A DNA stretch of 64,000 bases, taken from Fistulifera solaris. Its lineage: Eukaryota > Bacillariophyta > Bacillariophyceae > Naviculales > Stauroneidaceae. The stretch is taken from positions 124,001 to 188,000 of the forward strand of contig AP026128.1 of the NCBI GenBank assembly GCA_030295235.1, given 5' to 3'. Both the position numbers and the translations under genes were made by a program. The notes under the pieces are model-generated. The model saw nothing but the letters and a program-made list of their open reading frames with translations. It had not been told where the DNA came from and searched no databases. This document shows, in pieces, positions 10,464-19,818 of this stretch. Numbering within the stretch: the first letter of the stretch is position 1; each line of letters starts with the position of its first letter.

Positions 10464-11058
10464 GGAAACTTCTTAGTTCAATGATGGAAGACGTTCAAGG
10501 AATGCATAAATCAATATGCTATTTTATTGCTTTCCTCGTTATACCAAGGATGTTTTTGTGATGCGTCTTGCGCCATGGATCATCGTGAATTTTATCGAGA
10601 TAAGAGGCGACGAAGTGACGTCCAGACGACGACGTCTCGGCCCGGCCGGTTCGGGTCACGAGCGTGACCCCACTATTTCATGAAGTGGTGATAATATAGT
10701 TCCGTTCCCTACAACACCATGTTCAACAAAATGCTTTTGGTCCACACATTATTTCCTATCGCTCTTATTTACAATTTCCCATTTACTCAAGACGAGACTC
10801 GTGACAGAAAATGGCGTCAAGTGGGCTCAAACCTTTGGTTTCCGCCTATGCAAATGAACTTGGTGCGATTTTTTTAACCAATCAGCATGTGTTGGAACTA
10901 AATCGAAGGAAATATCAAATGAAAGGCAAATGTTAATTAACTTTTTAGTTTTGAAAATGCTTTGGAGAAATCAGTTGATTGAGCTCATAAAATAGAAGAT
11001 CATCCGATCCATTGTCTTGCAGCCAGCAAACATTTCGCTCATCATTCAAAACCAAACC
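10464..11058. promoter_or_regulatory. Divergent promoter region, TilS fusion / secreted protein
   Basis: 595 bases between two gene starts that face away from each other. It holds a TGACGT element (10616-10621), a GACGTC palindrome (10631-10636) and an 8-bp inverted repeat (10653-10670). TGACGT is known as a CO2/cAMP-responsive element in diatom carbonic anhydrase promoters; whether it works here is inference. Confidence 0.4.
10653..10670. promoter_or_regulatory. Perfect inverted repeat GGGTCACG-AG-CGTGACCC
   Basis: Two 8-base arms match exactly around a 2-base centre, the geometry of a site for a dimeric DNA-binding protein. It lies in a divergent promoter region. Confidence 0.4.
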
Positions 11059-12171
11059 ATGAAACTCTCTCTCTTTCTCTCCGTCGGACTCTTGTCTTTG
11101 ACCCAAGCACGTCTCCAAGCTACGGTGCGCGAACCAGTTGCGGAATTGGCCGCGGAACTCGCTGGCAAGAAAAACCAAAAGCTGGGATGGCATGCTCCCA
11201 TTCGCGTCTCCTTCAAAATGGAGCACTTCAAGTCATTCCAGGAACCGGACGAGTTCAACAAAAAAGTTGCGGCGGGAGCATTCAATCGCGCCTTTGAACA
11301 GGTCTTTGAGGGCATGACGACGGATTGGGGTTTCATTGACAATGTTGTGGAAGTTCCCGAGGATCCCACCTTCCTCGGTAAAATGAACTACCACAAGAAG
11401 AAGAAGAATCAAAGCAAGAAGTCGAACAACAACAACAACTCGAATGGAGAAATCAGAAACACTTGGACGATCCCGTACGGAACCTACACATCCGACGCGT
11501 GGTGCCGTCTGTGTCCTCCGGATTTGCTGACTGGCGAAAGCTTCTCGGACTTTCTCCAAGACCAAGCCAAGTGGGATGAAGCCGCCAAGTTGTTTTGTGC
11601 GGAATTGAAAGGAACGGGCATTGAGAACTTTGCCGACATCAAGAACTGCGCCTTTTCGGTCAGCTACCTGGGAGCGAACGAGTTGGAAATGATCGAATCC
11701 AGTGTTACGTCGGGTGCTCCAGTATCGGGAAGTACCAAAAGTATCATCACTGCGTTCAACATTCACCCATCGGCTTCCACTAGTGTGGATGTTCTCGAAC
11801 AGTCGTTCGCCGTGGCCTACAACAATGTGTTTGAAGATTATGGATACGTCGTGGAGGGAGTTCAGCTGCTCCGTCAAGTCATCGCTTCGGAAAATGCCAA
11901 CGGTTCGACGGCGGTGCGCGTGCAGGACAACCATATCGCCCTTTCGACCGACCGCGGCGACTTGGCAACGGCCATGGTGTGGGTGAACATTGACTGGAAG
12001 TGCCAGACCTGCGACGCGAACGATTTGCTTCCCGGTGTTTTGTTGCAGAACACGCCCGAAATTGGTCGTCATAGCATCTTGGAGTCGTACCTCTGCCATA
12101 ATTTGCGTGAATTCGGTGATGCGAGCCTCGCAGATGTGGCCGGATGCAACATTGTCTTTCCCATGTGGTAA
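11059..12171 (+). CDS. Secreted protein with internal duplication, function unknown
   Basis: About 370 residues. The start at 11059 gives a classic signal peptide (MKLSLFLSVGLLSLTQA); an in-frame Met 42 bases upstream would spoil it. After the signal the protein is two copies of one module. The first has FNRAFEQVFEGMTTDWGF then WCRLCPPDLLTG, LFCAELKGTGIENFADIKNC; the second has LEQSFAVAYNNVFEDYGYV then KCQTCDANDLLPG, YLCHNLREFGDASLADVAGC. Each module therefore has a CxxC pair and two further cysteines. The modules are separated by a short Lys/Asn-rich stretch in the first copy. No catalytic motif is seen. A secreted, disulfide-stabilised protein is likely. Confidence 0.78.
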   Translation: MKLSLFLSVGLLSLTQARLQATVREPVAELAAELAGKKNQKLGWHAPIRVSFKMEHFKSFQEPDEFNKKVAAGAFNRAFEQVFEGMTTDWGFIDNVVEVPEDPTFLGKMNYHKKKKNQSKKSNNNNNSNGEIRNTWTIPYGTYTSDAWCRLCPPDLLTGESFSDFLQDQAKWDEAAKLFCAELKGTGIENFADIKNCAFSVSYLGANELEMIESSVTSGAPVSGSTKSIITAFNIHPSASTSVDVLEQSFAVAYNNVFEDYGYVVEGVQLLRQVIASENANGSTAVRVQDNHIALSTDRGDLATAMVWVNIDWKCQTCDANDLLPGVLLQNTPEIGRHSILESYLCHNLREFGDASLADVAGCNIVFPMW

Positions 12172-12687
12172 ACACCCGCTCGCGTGAGGAAGTTTCGTAG
12201 ATCTCAGTTGTTGCCTATTGAGTTCTTGTGGCGAGACTTTGCTCCCCTTACATACATATTATACCGAAGACGAAGAAAAGTAGCTTGTAATTTCATTTGC
12301 TATTAAACAGGACGTCTTTATAAACAGTGCTGTGGTCTTTGTCTTTGTCGTCCCGTGCTGATCATCACTTTTGTTTGCAACGAGCGCAAAGCGGAGACGC
12401 GTGTACACCGGAACGACATTATGTGTGTTCGTCGGATGACGTCCACAATTCGTTCGTACAGAACGCTTGACATTGCTGATACCCGCTGCGAGTAATTCCG
12501 CGTCAGATTCATGCGCGATGATTCATTCCGGCACACCTTTTCTGCACTTTCATCCACCGTTCACAATTTCCGACTTTCGACACATCTCTTTTCTTTCGTT
12601 CGACGAATGAATCCGGATCATTCATCCGCCGCCAACAGAATATAAGAACCCTAGTCCTCCTTTCTGAGTTTGAACCGATCAAAGAAG
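12172..12687. other. Intergenic stretch, nothing recognised
   Basis: About 516 bases between two genes on the same strand. It should hold the terminator of the first and the promoter of the second. A short TATA-like ATATAAG lies near 12640. Confidence 0.4.
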
Positions 12688-13515
12688 ATGATGAACGAAG
12701 CACACTTCATACGGCTGGTCGTCCTGTATTCTCTTTTCTGTGGCCCCGTCGCCGCCAATTGTCCCCCGTCCGTCGTTTCCTCGTTCGAAGAATTGCACGA
12801 ATATTGCCCGGACGCCAGTGCCGACAATGGTGACTACGCCTGCTACAAACACGATCGTGTGGTGTGTCGAGGATCGATTGATCATCGGCATACACCGCCG
12901 TCGTGTACGCATTCCTCGATTCGCGATTGCGGGGACGATGAATATTATCACGTGTGTGCGTATGGACACAAAAATTGCAATCATCGTTCCGATTTTACCT
13001 TTGTTTGTTGGGACAAGCAACAAGGACATTGGTGCCAAGGATCCATTGAACCCGACAAAGGAGCGTGGTCGCATCCGACGTGTCCTCGCGAGGCTATCTA
13101 CGATTGTGGGGAATTGTATCGATACGGATTGAATGTCGATCGAGATTGTTCTTGTTCCGGATTTTTCGGAGGCCCCGTTCAATATGAATGCCGTGAACCG
13201 AATGGTCGTATTTGGTGTTCGCATCGAACGAGCTTTTTCGGAGGTCATTCATCGTCCTGGTCGTCGAGTTGGACATGGAGTGCGTTGTGGGTCTGGGGAA
13301 CATCTTCTCATCATACGGCGGAGAATAAGGAATATTCTGCTACGCGAAAATCTGTTGGACCGTGGGCGATCGGTTGCATCGCGATTTTGGCTGTATTGGC
13401 AGTTGTAGTTGGCCGCCGAAAGGAAACAAGACGAGTTCCCCAATATATTCAGACAAATGAGCAGCCACATGCTCATGAATCGACGGCCCTCTTGTCGACT
13501 TCGCTTAAACTGTAA
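12688..13515 (+). CDS. Cys-rich type I membrane protein, function unknown
   Basis: About 275 residues starting at a double Met (12688). The N-terminus is a signal peptide (FIRLVVLYSLFCGPVAA). The outer part, about 180 residues, is dense in Cys, His and Trp with the recurring pattern C-H-x-I-x-D-C (SSIRDCGDDEYYH, REAIYDCGELYRYG; VCRGSIDHRH, WCQGSIEPDK), so it is probably built of two or three related disulfide modules. A Ser/Trp-rich linker (SSSWSSSWTW) leads to a single membrane helix (WAIGCIAILAVLAVVV) and a short cytoplasmic tail. The topology is clear; no family was recognised. Confidence 0.72.
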   Translation: MMNEAHFIRLVVLYSLFCGPVAANCPPSVVSSFEELHEYCPDASADNGDYACYKHDRVVCRGSIDHRHTPPSCTHSSIRDCGDDEYYHVCAYGHKNCNHRSDFTFVCWDKQQGHWCQGSIEPDKGAWSHPTCPREAIYDCGELYRYGLNVDRDCSCSGFFGGPVQYECREPNGRIWCSHRTSFFGGHSSSWSSSWTWSALWVWGTSSHHTAENKEYSATRKSVGPWAIGCIAILAVLAVVVGRRKETRRVPQYIQTNEQPHAHESTALLSTSLKL

Positions 13516-13670
13516 TTCACTTCTGAATCAATGCATTGCAAATCATCATCGTAAGGCATTCTGCCTCTTCCTCACAAGTTAATATACAAATCATACATAG
13601 AGGATACATAAACTTGAGTCCCTCAATTTGCCTACTAAATTTACAATGTATTCTGCGTCTAAATGAACTT

Positions 13671-14228
13671 CTAAGCTTCATCCATTCGGTCGTCGGCAGT
13701 AGACGATACAGCTTTCGGATTGGCCAACTCGCGCAACGCACTCGATTTTTTGCGGGCCGCAATGCGGGCTTTCGCGGAATCGACCACATTCCGCATGACT
13801 TGTTCGCGGGTGGCGACCGCCGGGGCCAACAAATCAATCGATTTCTCAATCTCGACACGCGCCTGTTTCTTCTTTTCGACCGCCGCATCTTTCATACGGG
13901 CCGCGAAGAAGCGTTGATCGCGGGCCGTTTGAATTTCTGTGACTTTCTGCATCGCTTGTAAGGTCTGGCCCATTAAGTGACGGTCGTATTTGACGGGACG
14001 ATTACGGCGTTTCTCAAATTCGAATGTACTATCGACGGCCATTTCTTTGCCGCGTGTTTTGCGGAAGGCTTTCGTCCAAGCAACTTTGCGTGGATTGCGT
14101 TTCTTGTTAAAGTTGCGAATGCATTTTGAGCGGCAGAAACGAAATTGTTTGCTGTCGTTGCGTACAAACACCATGCCGTGTCCCGGATAACATGGGCTGG
14201 AGCAGAAATAGCACTTTTCAATTCTCAT
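13671..14228 (-). CDS. RLP24: Ribosome biogenesis protein RLP24 (RSL24D1)
   Basis: A complete 185-residue protein. The first 65 residues form the ribosomal L24e zinc-ribbon domain ([38 protein letters not shown], four Cys in place). The segment [20 protein letters not shown] and the long basic helical tail mark RLP24 rather than ribosomal eL24. RLP24 joins pre-60S particles in the nucleolus and is exchanged for eL24 in the cytoplasm by the AAA ATPase Drg1. No introns. The family call is firm. Confidence 0.93.
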   Translation of the reverse strand: MRIEKCYFCSSPCYPGHGMVFVRNDSKQFRFCRSKCIRNFNKKRNPRKVAWTKAFRKTRGKEMAVDSTFEFEKRRNRPVKYDRHLMGQTLQAMQKVTEIQTARDQRFFAARMKDAAVEKKKQARVEIEKSIDLLAPAVATREQVMRNVVDSAKARIAARKKSSALRELANPKAVSSTADDRMDEA

Positions 14229-14585
14229 TCTTGTGTTGTTGCTAGTGTATTGTTAAGCTATACAAAAACAAGCTGTTACTGCTATTCTTGTTGTCGTGCA
14301 TGTCTGCCGCGCCTTATTTTCCTTGGAAATTAGTTCGAAGTTCAATGGTGGTGAAATTTACGTCCGTCCGTCGTCAATGGCCAAATAAGGGACTTCCTAA
14401 AATCGCAGCGGTACCGACATATCTCGGGCAAGAGCGGAGAAAGAGCTGCAACTATTTATCGTTAGCTTTAGACCATTCTTATGAAAACCGCTTTTGCTTT
14501 GCAACAAAATTCAAATAGAAACGCTTCTACTTCGACTTACACATTGTACAAAAAGATGAACTCGTGGGATTGCTAATGATTGTCA
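14229..14585. other. Intergenic stretch, nothing recognised
   Basis: 357 bases between the RLP24 start and the end of the first M43 gene. No element seen. Confidence 0.4.
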
Positions 14586-15565
14586 TCAAACATCCCGGAT
14601 GTTCCTCCAAGCTTCTTGCATCCGCCGAGCTTGTCCTCGAGTGAAGATGTCATCGCATCCCGATGGAGCGTAATCCATAATGTTGTCCAACGGATCTCGT
14701 CCGCGTTGGTTCGGACAGGTATCTGGTAGGGGATTGGGGCATTTGCCTTCATATATTCCGTGATACGATGCCTGAGCGTTGGTGTCGTCGACCATATCTC
14801 CCGGAGAACAACCTCCATCAAAGGTGTGCAAAAGGTTCATCCAATGCCCTGGACAAACGTGAGACTTACGTAGGATAGAGAGCTTGTGAGATTTTTTGTG
14901 AGCTTACCTACTTCGTGTGCCAACGTGGTCTCATCAATACCACCTGTACACCCAGAATCGATTACGACGCCATCTCTGGTTCCCATTGAAACGGCATTCT
15001 CAGCCGAGTTTGCGTAACCACAAAAACGTTCGTTTCCCAAAATGGCGGCTTTGTAATAGACATTGAGTGTGTTGAGCCCCCCTTCCTTGTATTGACGTTC
15101 CATGGCATTCTGCTCTGGCGAATCCCAATTGGACATGTACCAGCTGTCACTAGTGACTCGGTTTGTCAACACAACATTCAACTGAAATCCGGTCGATGAT
15201 AGAAGCTTGTTGGTGACTCTAATATTTTCTTTGAGAACAGCGTCTGACAAGAATCCGGTTCCGTCGGTCATTTGGATGGCGTGAAGGTAGGTGTCGATCT
15301 CGGTTCGAGCGCGCCCAAAAATGCAAGGGAACCCAATCTGTGATGTAAATCCTCGCTCCTGTTCTACTCGTGCCACCCGCTCTTCTTGTGCAATGGCCAT
15401 CTTTTGAATGGTAGCACTATCTGGCGCTTGATATCCACAACCGCGTGGCTTCTGCGAAAGGAGTCGGTGATGGCCATGACCGTGGAGGATATTATCCTCA
15501 TGATCATGCGAGAGGACAAACGGTGCAGATAGAGCGCAAAAGAGAAACACAGTCAATTTCGCCAT
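14586..15565 (-). CDS. Secreted M43 (pappalysin-like) metallopeptidase, copy 1
   Basis: Two exons (15565-14908, 14848-14586) give 306 residues. A signal peptide (MAKLTVFLFCALSAPFVLS) is followed by a His-rich prosegment and the catalytic domain. The zinc motif is HEVGHWMNLLHTF, i.e. HExxHxxxLxH, and the Met-turn region is NIMDYAPSGCDDIFTRGQ, as in M43B peptidases of the cytophagalysin/pappalysin group. Conserved cysteines flank the active site. The enzyme should be an extracellular or lumenal zinc endopeptidase made as a zymogen. It is the first of three related genes in a row on the same strand, closest to copy 2. The intron cuts the Gly codon of HEVG-H. Confidence 0.92.
14849..14907 (-). 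other. Intron of M43 copy 1 (59 nt)
   Basis: Minus strand GTAAGC...TTGTCCAG, phase 1, inside the zinc motif between HEVG and HWMN. Confidence 0.9.
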
Positions 15566-16613
15566 TTTCTTTTGCCTTTGAAAACTTTTTTCTTGTTGAG
15601 AAAGGCGCTCATTATTTTTTACGTGTGGCCAAAAGGAGAAAACGGAGACGCGACGACCCGACGACCTCCTTTTCGTACATTATCAGGTATAGTTCATCCA
15701 AAACACATGCGACAGTCCCAGTTTCCAGTGATTTTCTCACAGTACAATTAGTAGTAGCTAATAAAAAATCGATACAATTGTACCTAATTAAAACCGAATA
15801 CCGACAATAGATGACGGGGAGACTGGAGACTCCACGAAAAATTAACAAGATGCAATGTCCCAGATTTATAGGGCTATTGTTGGAACTTGGAACTGATGTC
15901 AAATGTCTTGTGTCCAGTGCAGTCCCCTCACTGTCTTTTCTTGGACAATTCAAGAATGCTTTACGAGGAGCTCTACGCGGACTATTTTTACACACTATTT
16001 TTACACAATGTTGGAGCCATCGTGGCGGCACGAAGAACTGCTCATTTTCCTTTTCAAAATTATCAATATACTCGAGAAAGGCTTGAATTATACAAGTAAT
16101 GAAATAAAATCGCCATTTATAGACTAGAACGCTTTGAGAATGACAGTTGAAAATACATAGTTTTTTGCATAGTGTGTAAAATACGTTCCGCGTAGAACCT
16201 GGTACATTTTTCTACGACACCGATTTACACAATTTTTACACAATTCGTCTTCGACGCCGGCACACCCCATACTTCGAACAGTGATAACTCAACGAAAACA
16301 TGCCAGATAACGACAATCCGTGGTGTTCTGTGAACCGAAAATAATTGTCTGTTGAGAGGTTGTCTTGCGTGAAAGATTGAAGGTGTCACTCTGAAATTAC
16401 AAAAGGTTTAATCGAATTGTGTAAATTTAGTGTGTAAAAATCGTCATAGTGTGTAAAAATAGTTTTTTACTGGTATTGCAATATTTTGATATTTAGATGT
16501 AAAATTAGTCTGTCTCCGTGGTTAACACAATAATAATCCGTATATATCAATAACTTCCGTTTATGAACTTGCAAATAGTGGTACCGTACCAGGTACTAGT
16601 CGACCGTCCCTCA
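15566..16613. other. Intergenic stretch with an inverted-repeat element
   Basis: About 1 kb between M43 copies 1 and 2. The part 15982-16462 holds repeats of TTTTTACACA in both orientations (separate entry). The rest is AT-rich with no gene. Confidence 0.5.
15982..16462. mobile_element. Possible MITE-like element bounded by TTTTTACACA inverted repeats
   Basis: The left end reads CTATTTTTACACACTATTTT and continues to 16010; the right end (about 16417-16462) contains the reverse complement with two mismatches plus one extra copy of the TGTGTAAAAAT unit. A second, inner pair of the same units lies at 16171-16182 and 16224-16245. No coding sequence lies inside. Ends of this kind fit a small non-autonomous DNA transposon, but I could not define a target-site duplication. 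Confidence 0.35.
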
Positions 16614-17622
16614 TCAAGCATCTCGGATATTCCTCCAAGCTTCTTGCATCCGTCTTGCTTGACCTCGAGTAAAACGATCAACACATTCCGACGGAGCGTA
16701 ATCCATAATGTTGTCCAAGGGATCTCGCCCGGGCTGATCCGGGCACGTATCAGGTAGCGGATCGGGACAGTCGTAGCCAGATCCTGTGTAATACGAGGCC
16801 TGAGCATTTGTGTCGTCCACCAAGTCTCCAGGAGAACAACCTCCGTCAAAGGTGTGAAGTAGATTCATCCAATGTCCTGAAAGTAATCGTAAAGCGTAAG
16901 TTCAAAATGGTTGAATTTCAACATTTCCGGATTGATTGCCTGTCAATGAATTTACCAACTTCATGCGCCAATACCGCGTCAGCAGTAGCACAATTTGAAT
17001 CCATTACAATGCCATCTTGAGTTCCCGCCGAGATAGCATCCTCGGCCAAGTTCGCATAACCACAATAACGCTCGCTGCCTAAAATTGCAGCTTTGTAGTA
17101 AATATTGAGTATATTGGGGCCTCCTTCCTTATACTGACTTTCCATGGCTTTCTGCTCCTCGGAATTCCATTTGGATATGTACCAGATATCACTAGTGACG
17201 CGATTCATCGAAATGAGATTTAACTGGAAGCCGGTCGATAGTAAGTGCTTGTTAGCGCTTTCCACACTTTGTTCGAGTACAGCATCAGACAAAAAGCCGG
17301 TTCCGTTGGTCATTTCAATAGCATGAATGTAAGTGTCGATGTGGACGACTTGGGTGTCAGAGCGCGCAGGGTTGCAGCGGAAAAGAGCTTGCGATGTAAT
17401 TGCGCGCTCCTGTTCTATCCGCGCCACCCGCTCCTCTTGAGCGATGGCCAGTCTTTCAATGGTAGCTTTATCCGGTGCTTGAAACCCACAACCATGAGGC
17501 TCCTGCGAAAGGAGTCGGTGGTGGTCATGGTTGTGGAAGATATGACCCTCGTGATCATGTGACAGGACAGTTGACGCAAAGAGTGCGCATAAAAGAATTA
17601 CGATCGACATCACCATTGTCAT
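16614..17622 (-). CDS. Secreted M43 (pappalysin-like) metallopeptidase, copy 2
   Basis: Two exons (17622-16956, 16876-16614) give 309 residues. Signal peptide SIVILLCALFASTVLS, His-rich prosegment (HDHEGHIFHNHDHHR), then the M43 catalytic domain with HEVGHWMNLLHTF and NIMDYAPSECVDRFTRGQ. All zinc ligands are present. It differs from copy 1 mainly in the prosegment and around the second cysteine region (FRCNPARSD). The intron sits at the same place and phase as in the other copies but has an unrelated sequence, so the duplication is not recent or the introns drift quickly. Expected role: extracellular zinc protease. Confidence 0.92.
16877..16955 (-). other. Intron of M43 copy 2 (79 nt)
   Basis: Minus strand GTAAAT...CTTTCAG, phase 1, between HEVG and HWMN. 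Confidence 0.9.
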
Positions 17623-18403
17623 TCGGTTTGTAACTTAGCAGCAGGTCGTTAAGTACCGGTAAAATCACACAATAATGGAAAACGTTGGCATTTGTTTTCT
17701 CTTTTCCCAACAAATGTAAGGCAAGACAAAACGCAAAACGACGAAAGTCACAAGGTTCGGACCATGCTCTTGGTCTTGACAATTTTCTTACTGGTAGTTC
17801 CCCCGTTCTTAGTTTTTACTCTTTACCTTGGGTTCGCTGGACAGTCAACACTCAATACTCAATTTTTTTCAATATTGATTTAAAGTACGGAATTTCATTT
17901 CAAGATCTTCATGGGAGTGTTCTACCGTCATCATCATGTACTCCGTATTCCGTGGCTCTTAGGCCAAGTTTCAAAATTCAAAAAGACGTAGGCGCGTGGC
18001 GCGTATGCGTCAACTCCAGTATTTAGTATTTCTGAAGTTGGGCGCGAGGCGCGAGGAGTCTTGAGGTAGTACCAACGGGCTAAGGTTAATGGCGACGCTA
18101 ATGCCTACAATAATGGATTCGCTGAACTCCGTCCTTGGTCCACAATTTAGAGTGCCGGCCGTAAGATTAGGAAACTTCTGATATTCGCTGGAAAGGATGA
18201 TTCTTCTATCCTGCGAGTGATCATCTGAGTGGGTGGTGCGTTACACATGGCTCATGGCTATAGTGGTCGAAGTAAGTCGAAGACGCTGATTACTGCATGC
18301 CGGACTCGCGACGGGCAACGACGAATGAATAACGTGAACCAATGATTTCGAGAGATTACTAATATTAAACGCAGTGTCGAAAAGTGTTCCCTGGATAGCC
18401 TCG
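17623..18403. other. Intergenic stretch, nothing recognised
   Basis: 781 bases between M43 copies 2 and 3. There is a short GC-rich direct repeat of GGCGCG near 17992-18050 and a TACCGGTA palindrome at 17654; no gene. Confidence 0.45.
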
Positions 18404-19341
18404 TCAAGCTCTTCGGATGTTCCTCCAAGCGTTTTGCATGCGTTGGACTTGACCTGGGGTAAAGATATCACCACATCCGCTCGGAGCATAATCCATAATA
18501 TTATCCAAGGGATCGAAACCCGCGTCGGGGCACGTATCGGGTAACGGATCGGGGCACTCGTCACTCAAGTATCTCATCGGCATGGCCTGTCCGTTCGTGT
18601 CGTCCACCAGATCTCCAGGAAAACAACCTCCATCAAATGTGTGCAGAAGATTCATCCAATGACCTTGCAAGAAAGAACCTTTTAGTGAGATAATGTGCTA
18701 CACTTTCATCCCAAAATGCCGACCAACGTACCGAATTCATGAGCCAATATGGTCTTGTTGGTAGCGCAACGCATATCGATAACAACTCCATCGTCTTCCG
18801 GCCAATACACCGCATCGTCGGCCAAGTTCGCGTAACCACAAACACGGTCACCATCTACAATAGCGGCCTTGTAATAAATATTCAACGTATCAAGTCCTCC
18901 TTGTTTCAGTTGATGCCCCATGTCCATTTCTTCGTCGGATTGCGATTCAGACAGATACCAAACATCATTCGTGATGCGCTTCGTCGAAACGACTTTCAAT
19001 TGAAACCCGGTCGACAGTAGCAGCTCGTTCGTGACTTGGATGCTCTCTTCCAAGACCGCGTCGGGTAGATGGCCCGTTCGATTCATCATTTGAATGACAT
19101 GAATGTACGTATCAATCGTTCGGAAGCGAGAGCCACCACGACAGGCTTCACAACGAAAGAGCGCACGTGGCGACGGAGTGCTCGCTTGTAAATGTCGTTC
19201 GCGATGGGCCATTGCTTGAATGGCGGCCACATCGGGGGCACGATAGCCACAGCTCGGCGAAGAATCAAAATGATCATGTGAGCAGACTACCGCGACGGCG
19301 AAATACAACAGAATGACGCTCACTGCCTTCATTGTAATCAA
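18404..19341 (-). CDS. Secreted M43 (pappalysin-like) metallopeptidase, copy 3
   Basis: Two exons (19341-18732, 18663-18404) give 289 residues. Signal peptide AVSVILLYFAVAVVCS; the His-rich stretch of the other copies is reduced to SHDHFDSSPS. The catalytic domain has HEFGHWMNLLHTF (Phe in place of Val) and NIMDYAPSGCGDIFTPGQ, so the zinc site is complete. It is the most divergent of the three, with an extra Cys pair (FRCEACRGG). The intron again cuts HEFG-H. The three genes are in the same orientation, so tandem duplication is the simplest origin. Confidence 0.92.
18664..18731 (-). other. Intron of M43 copy 3 (68 nt)
   Basis: Minus strand GTACGT...TTGCAAG, phase 1, between HEFG and HWMN. 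Confidence 0.9.
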
Positions 19342-19818
19342 CTTTCAAGGGGCAAATGATTGTATTGATTCCTCGTAACATCAACATACCAGGTACAAGG
19401 ACGATGACGGATTTTATTGTCACACGAAAAAACATGCCGCCAGTGGGAGTAATTGATGGGGACTCCCACCTCCCTTTTCCCGCACAGTTCTCTCTTTTTG
19501 TCAGCATTAGATTATAAAAAAAGAACCAAGAAAGAAAAAGTGAAATGGACTCCCACCGTTTCGTTCTCGCCATAGCATGCAAATCAATGCAGCAAAAATA
19601 ATCGCTGTGCGGTGGAAATTGTTAAAGTGACGTATGATTTACGAATCAACAAACACGAGTAAATCCCTAGCTTATTCACGATAATCATTTTTGTTTGACT
19701 AGAAGGTTCGAAACGGAGTAGGTTTTCCTTCTATGATATAAAATACTGCATTACATTATACACGGACCATATGCCAGTCCTATACCATATGCATCAACAT
19801 TAATCATCACCATTCGTA
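19342..19818. other. Intergenic stretch, nothing recognised
   Basis: 477 bases between the M43 copy 3 start and the end of the GH5-like gene. It holds one TACCAGGTA motif (19387-19395) and a TGACGT element near 19630. Confidence 0.4.

Noticed and set aside
11233-12099. Minus-strand frame of 288 codons opposite the secreted duplicated protein
   Set aside because: The plus strand has a signal peptide, conserved cysteine layout and an internal duplication. The minus-strand frame shows none of these.
12679-13248. Minus-strand frame of 189 codons opposite the Cys-rich type I protein
   Set aside because: The plus-strand product has a signal peptide, patterned cysteines and a membrane helix; the opposite frame is a shadow.
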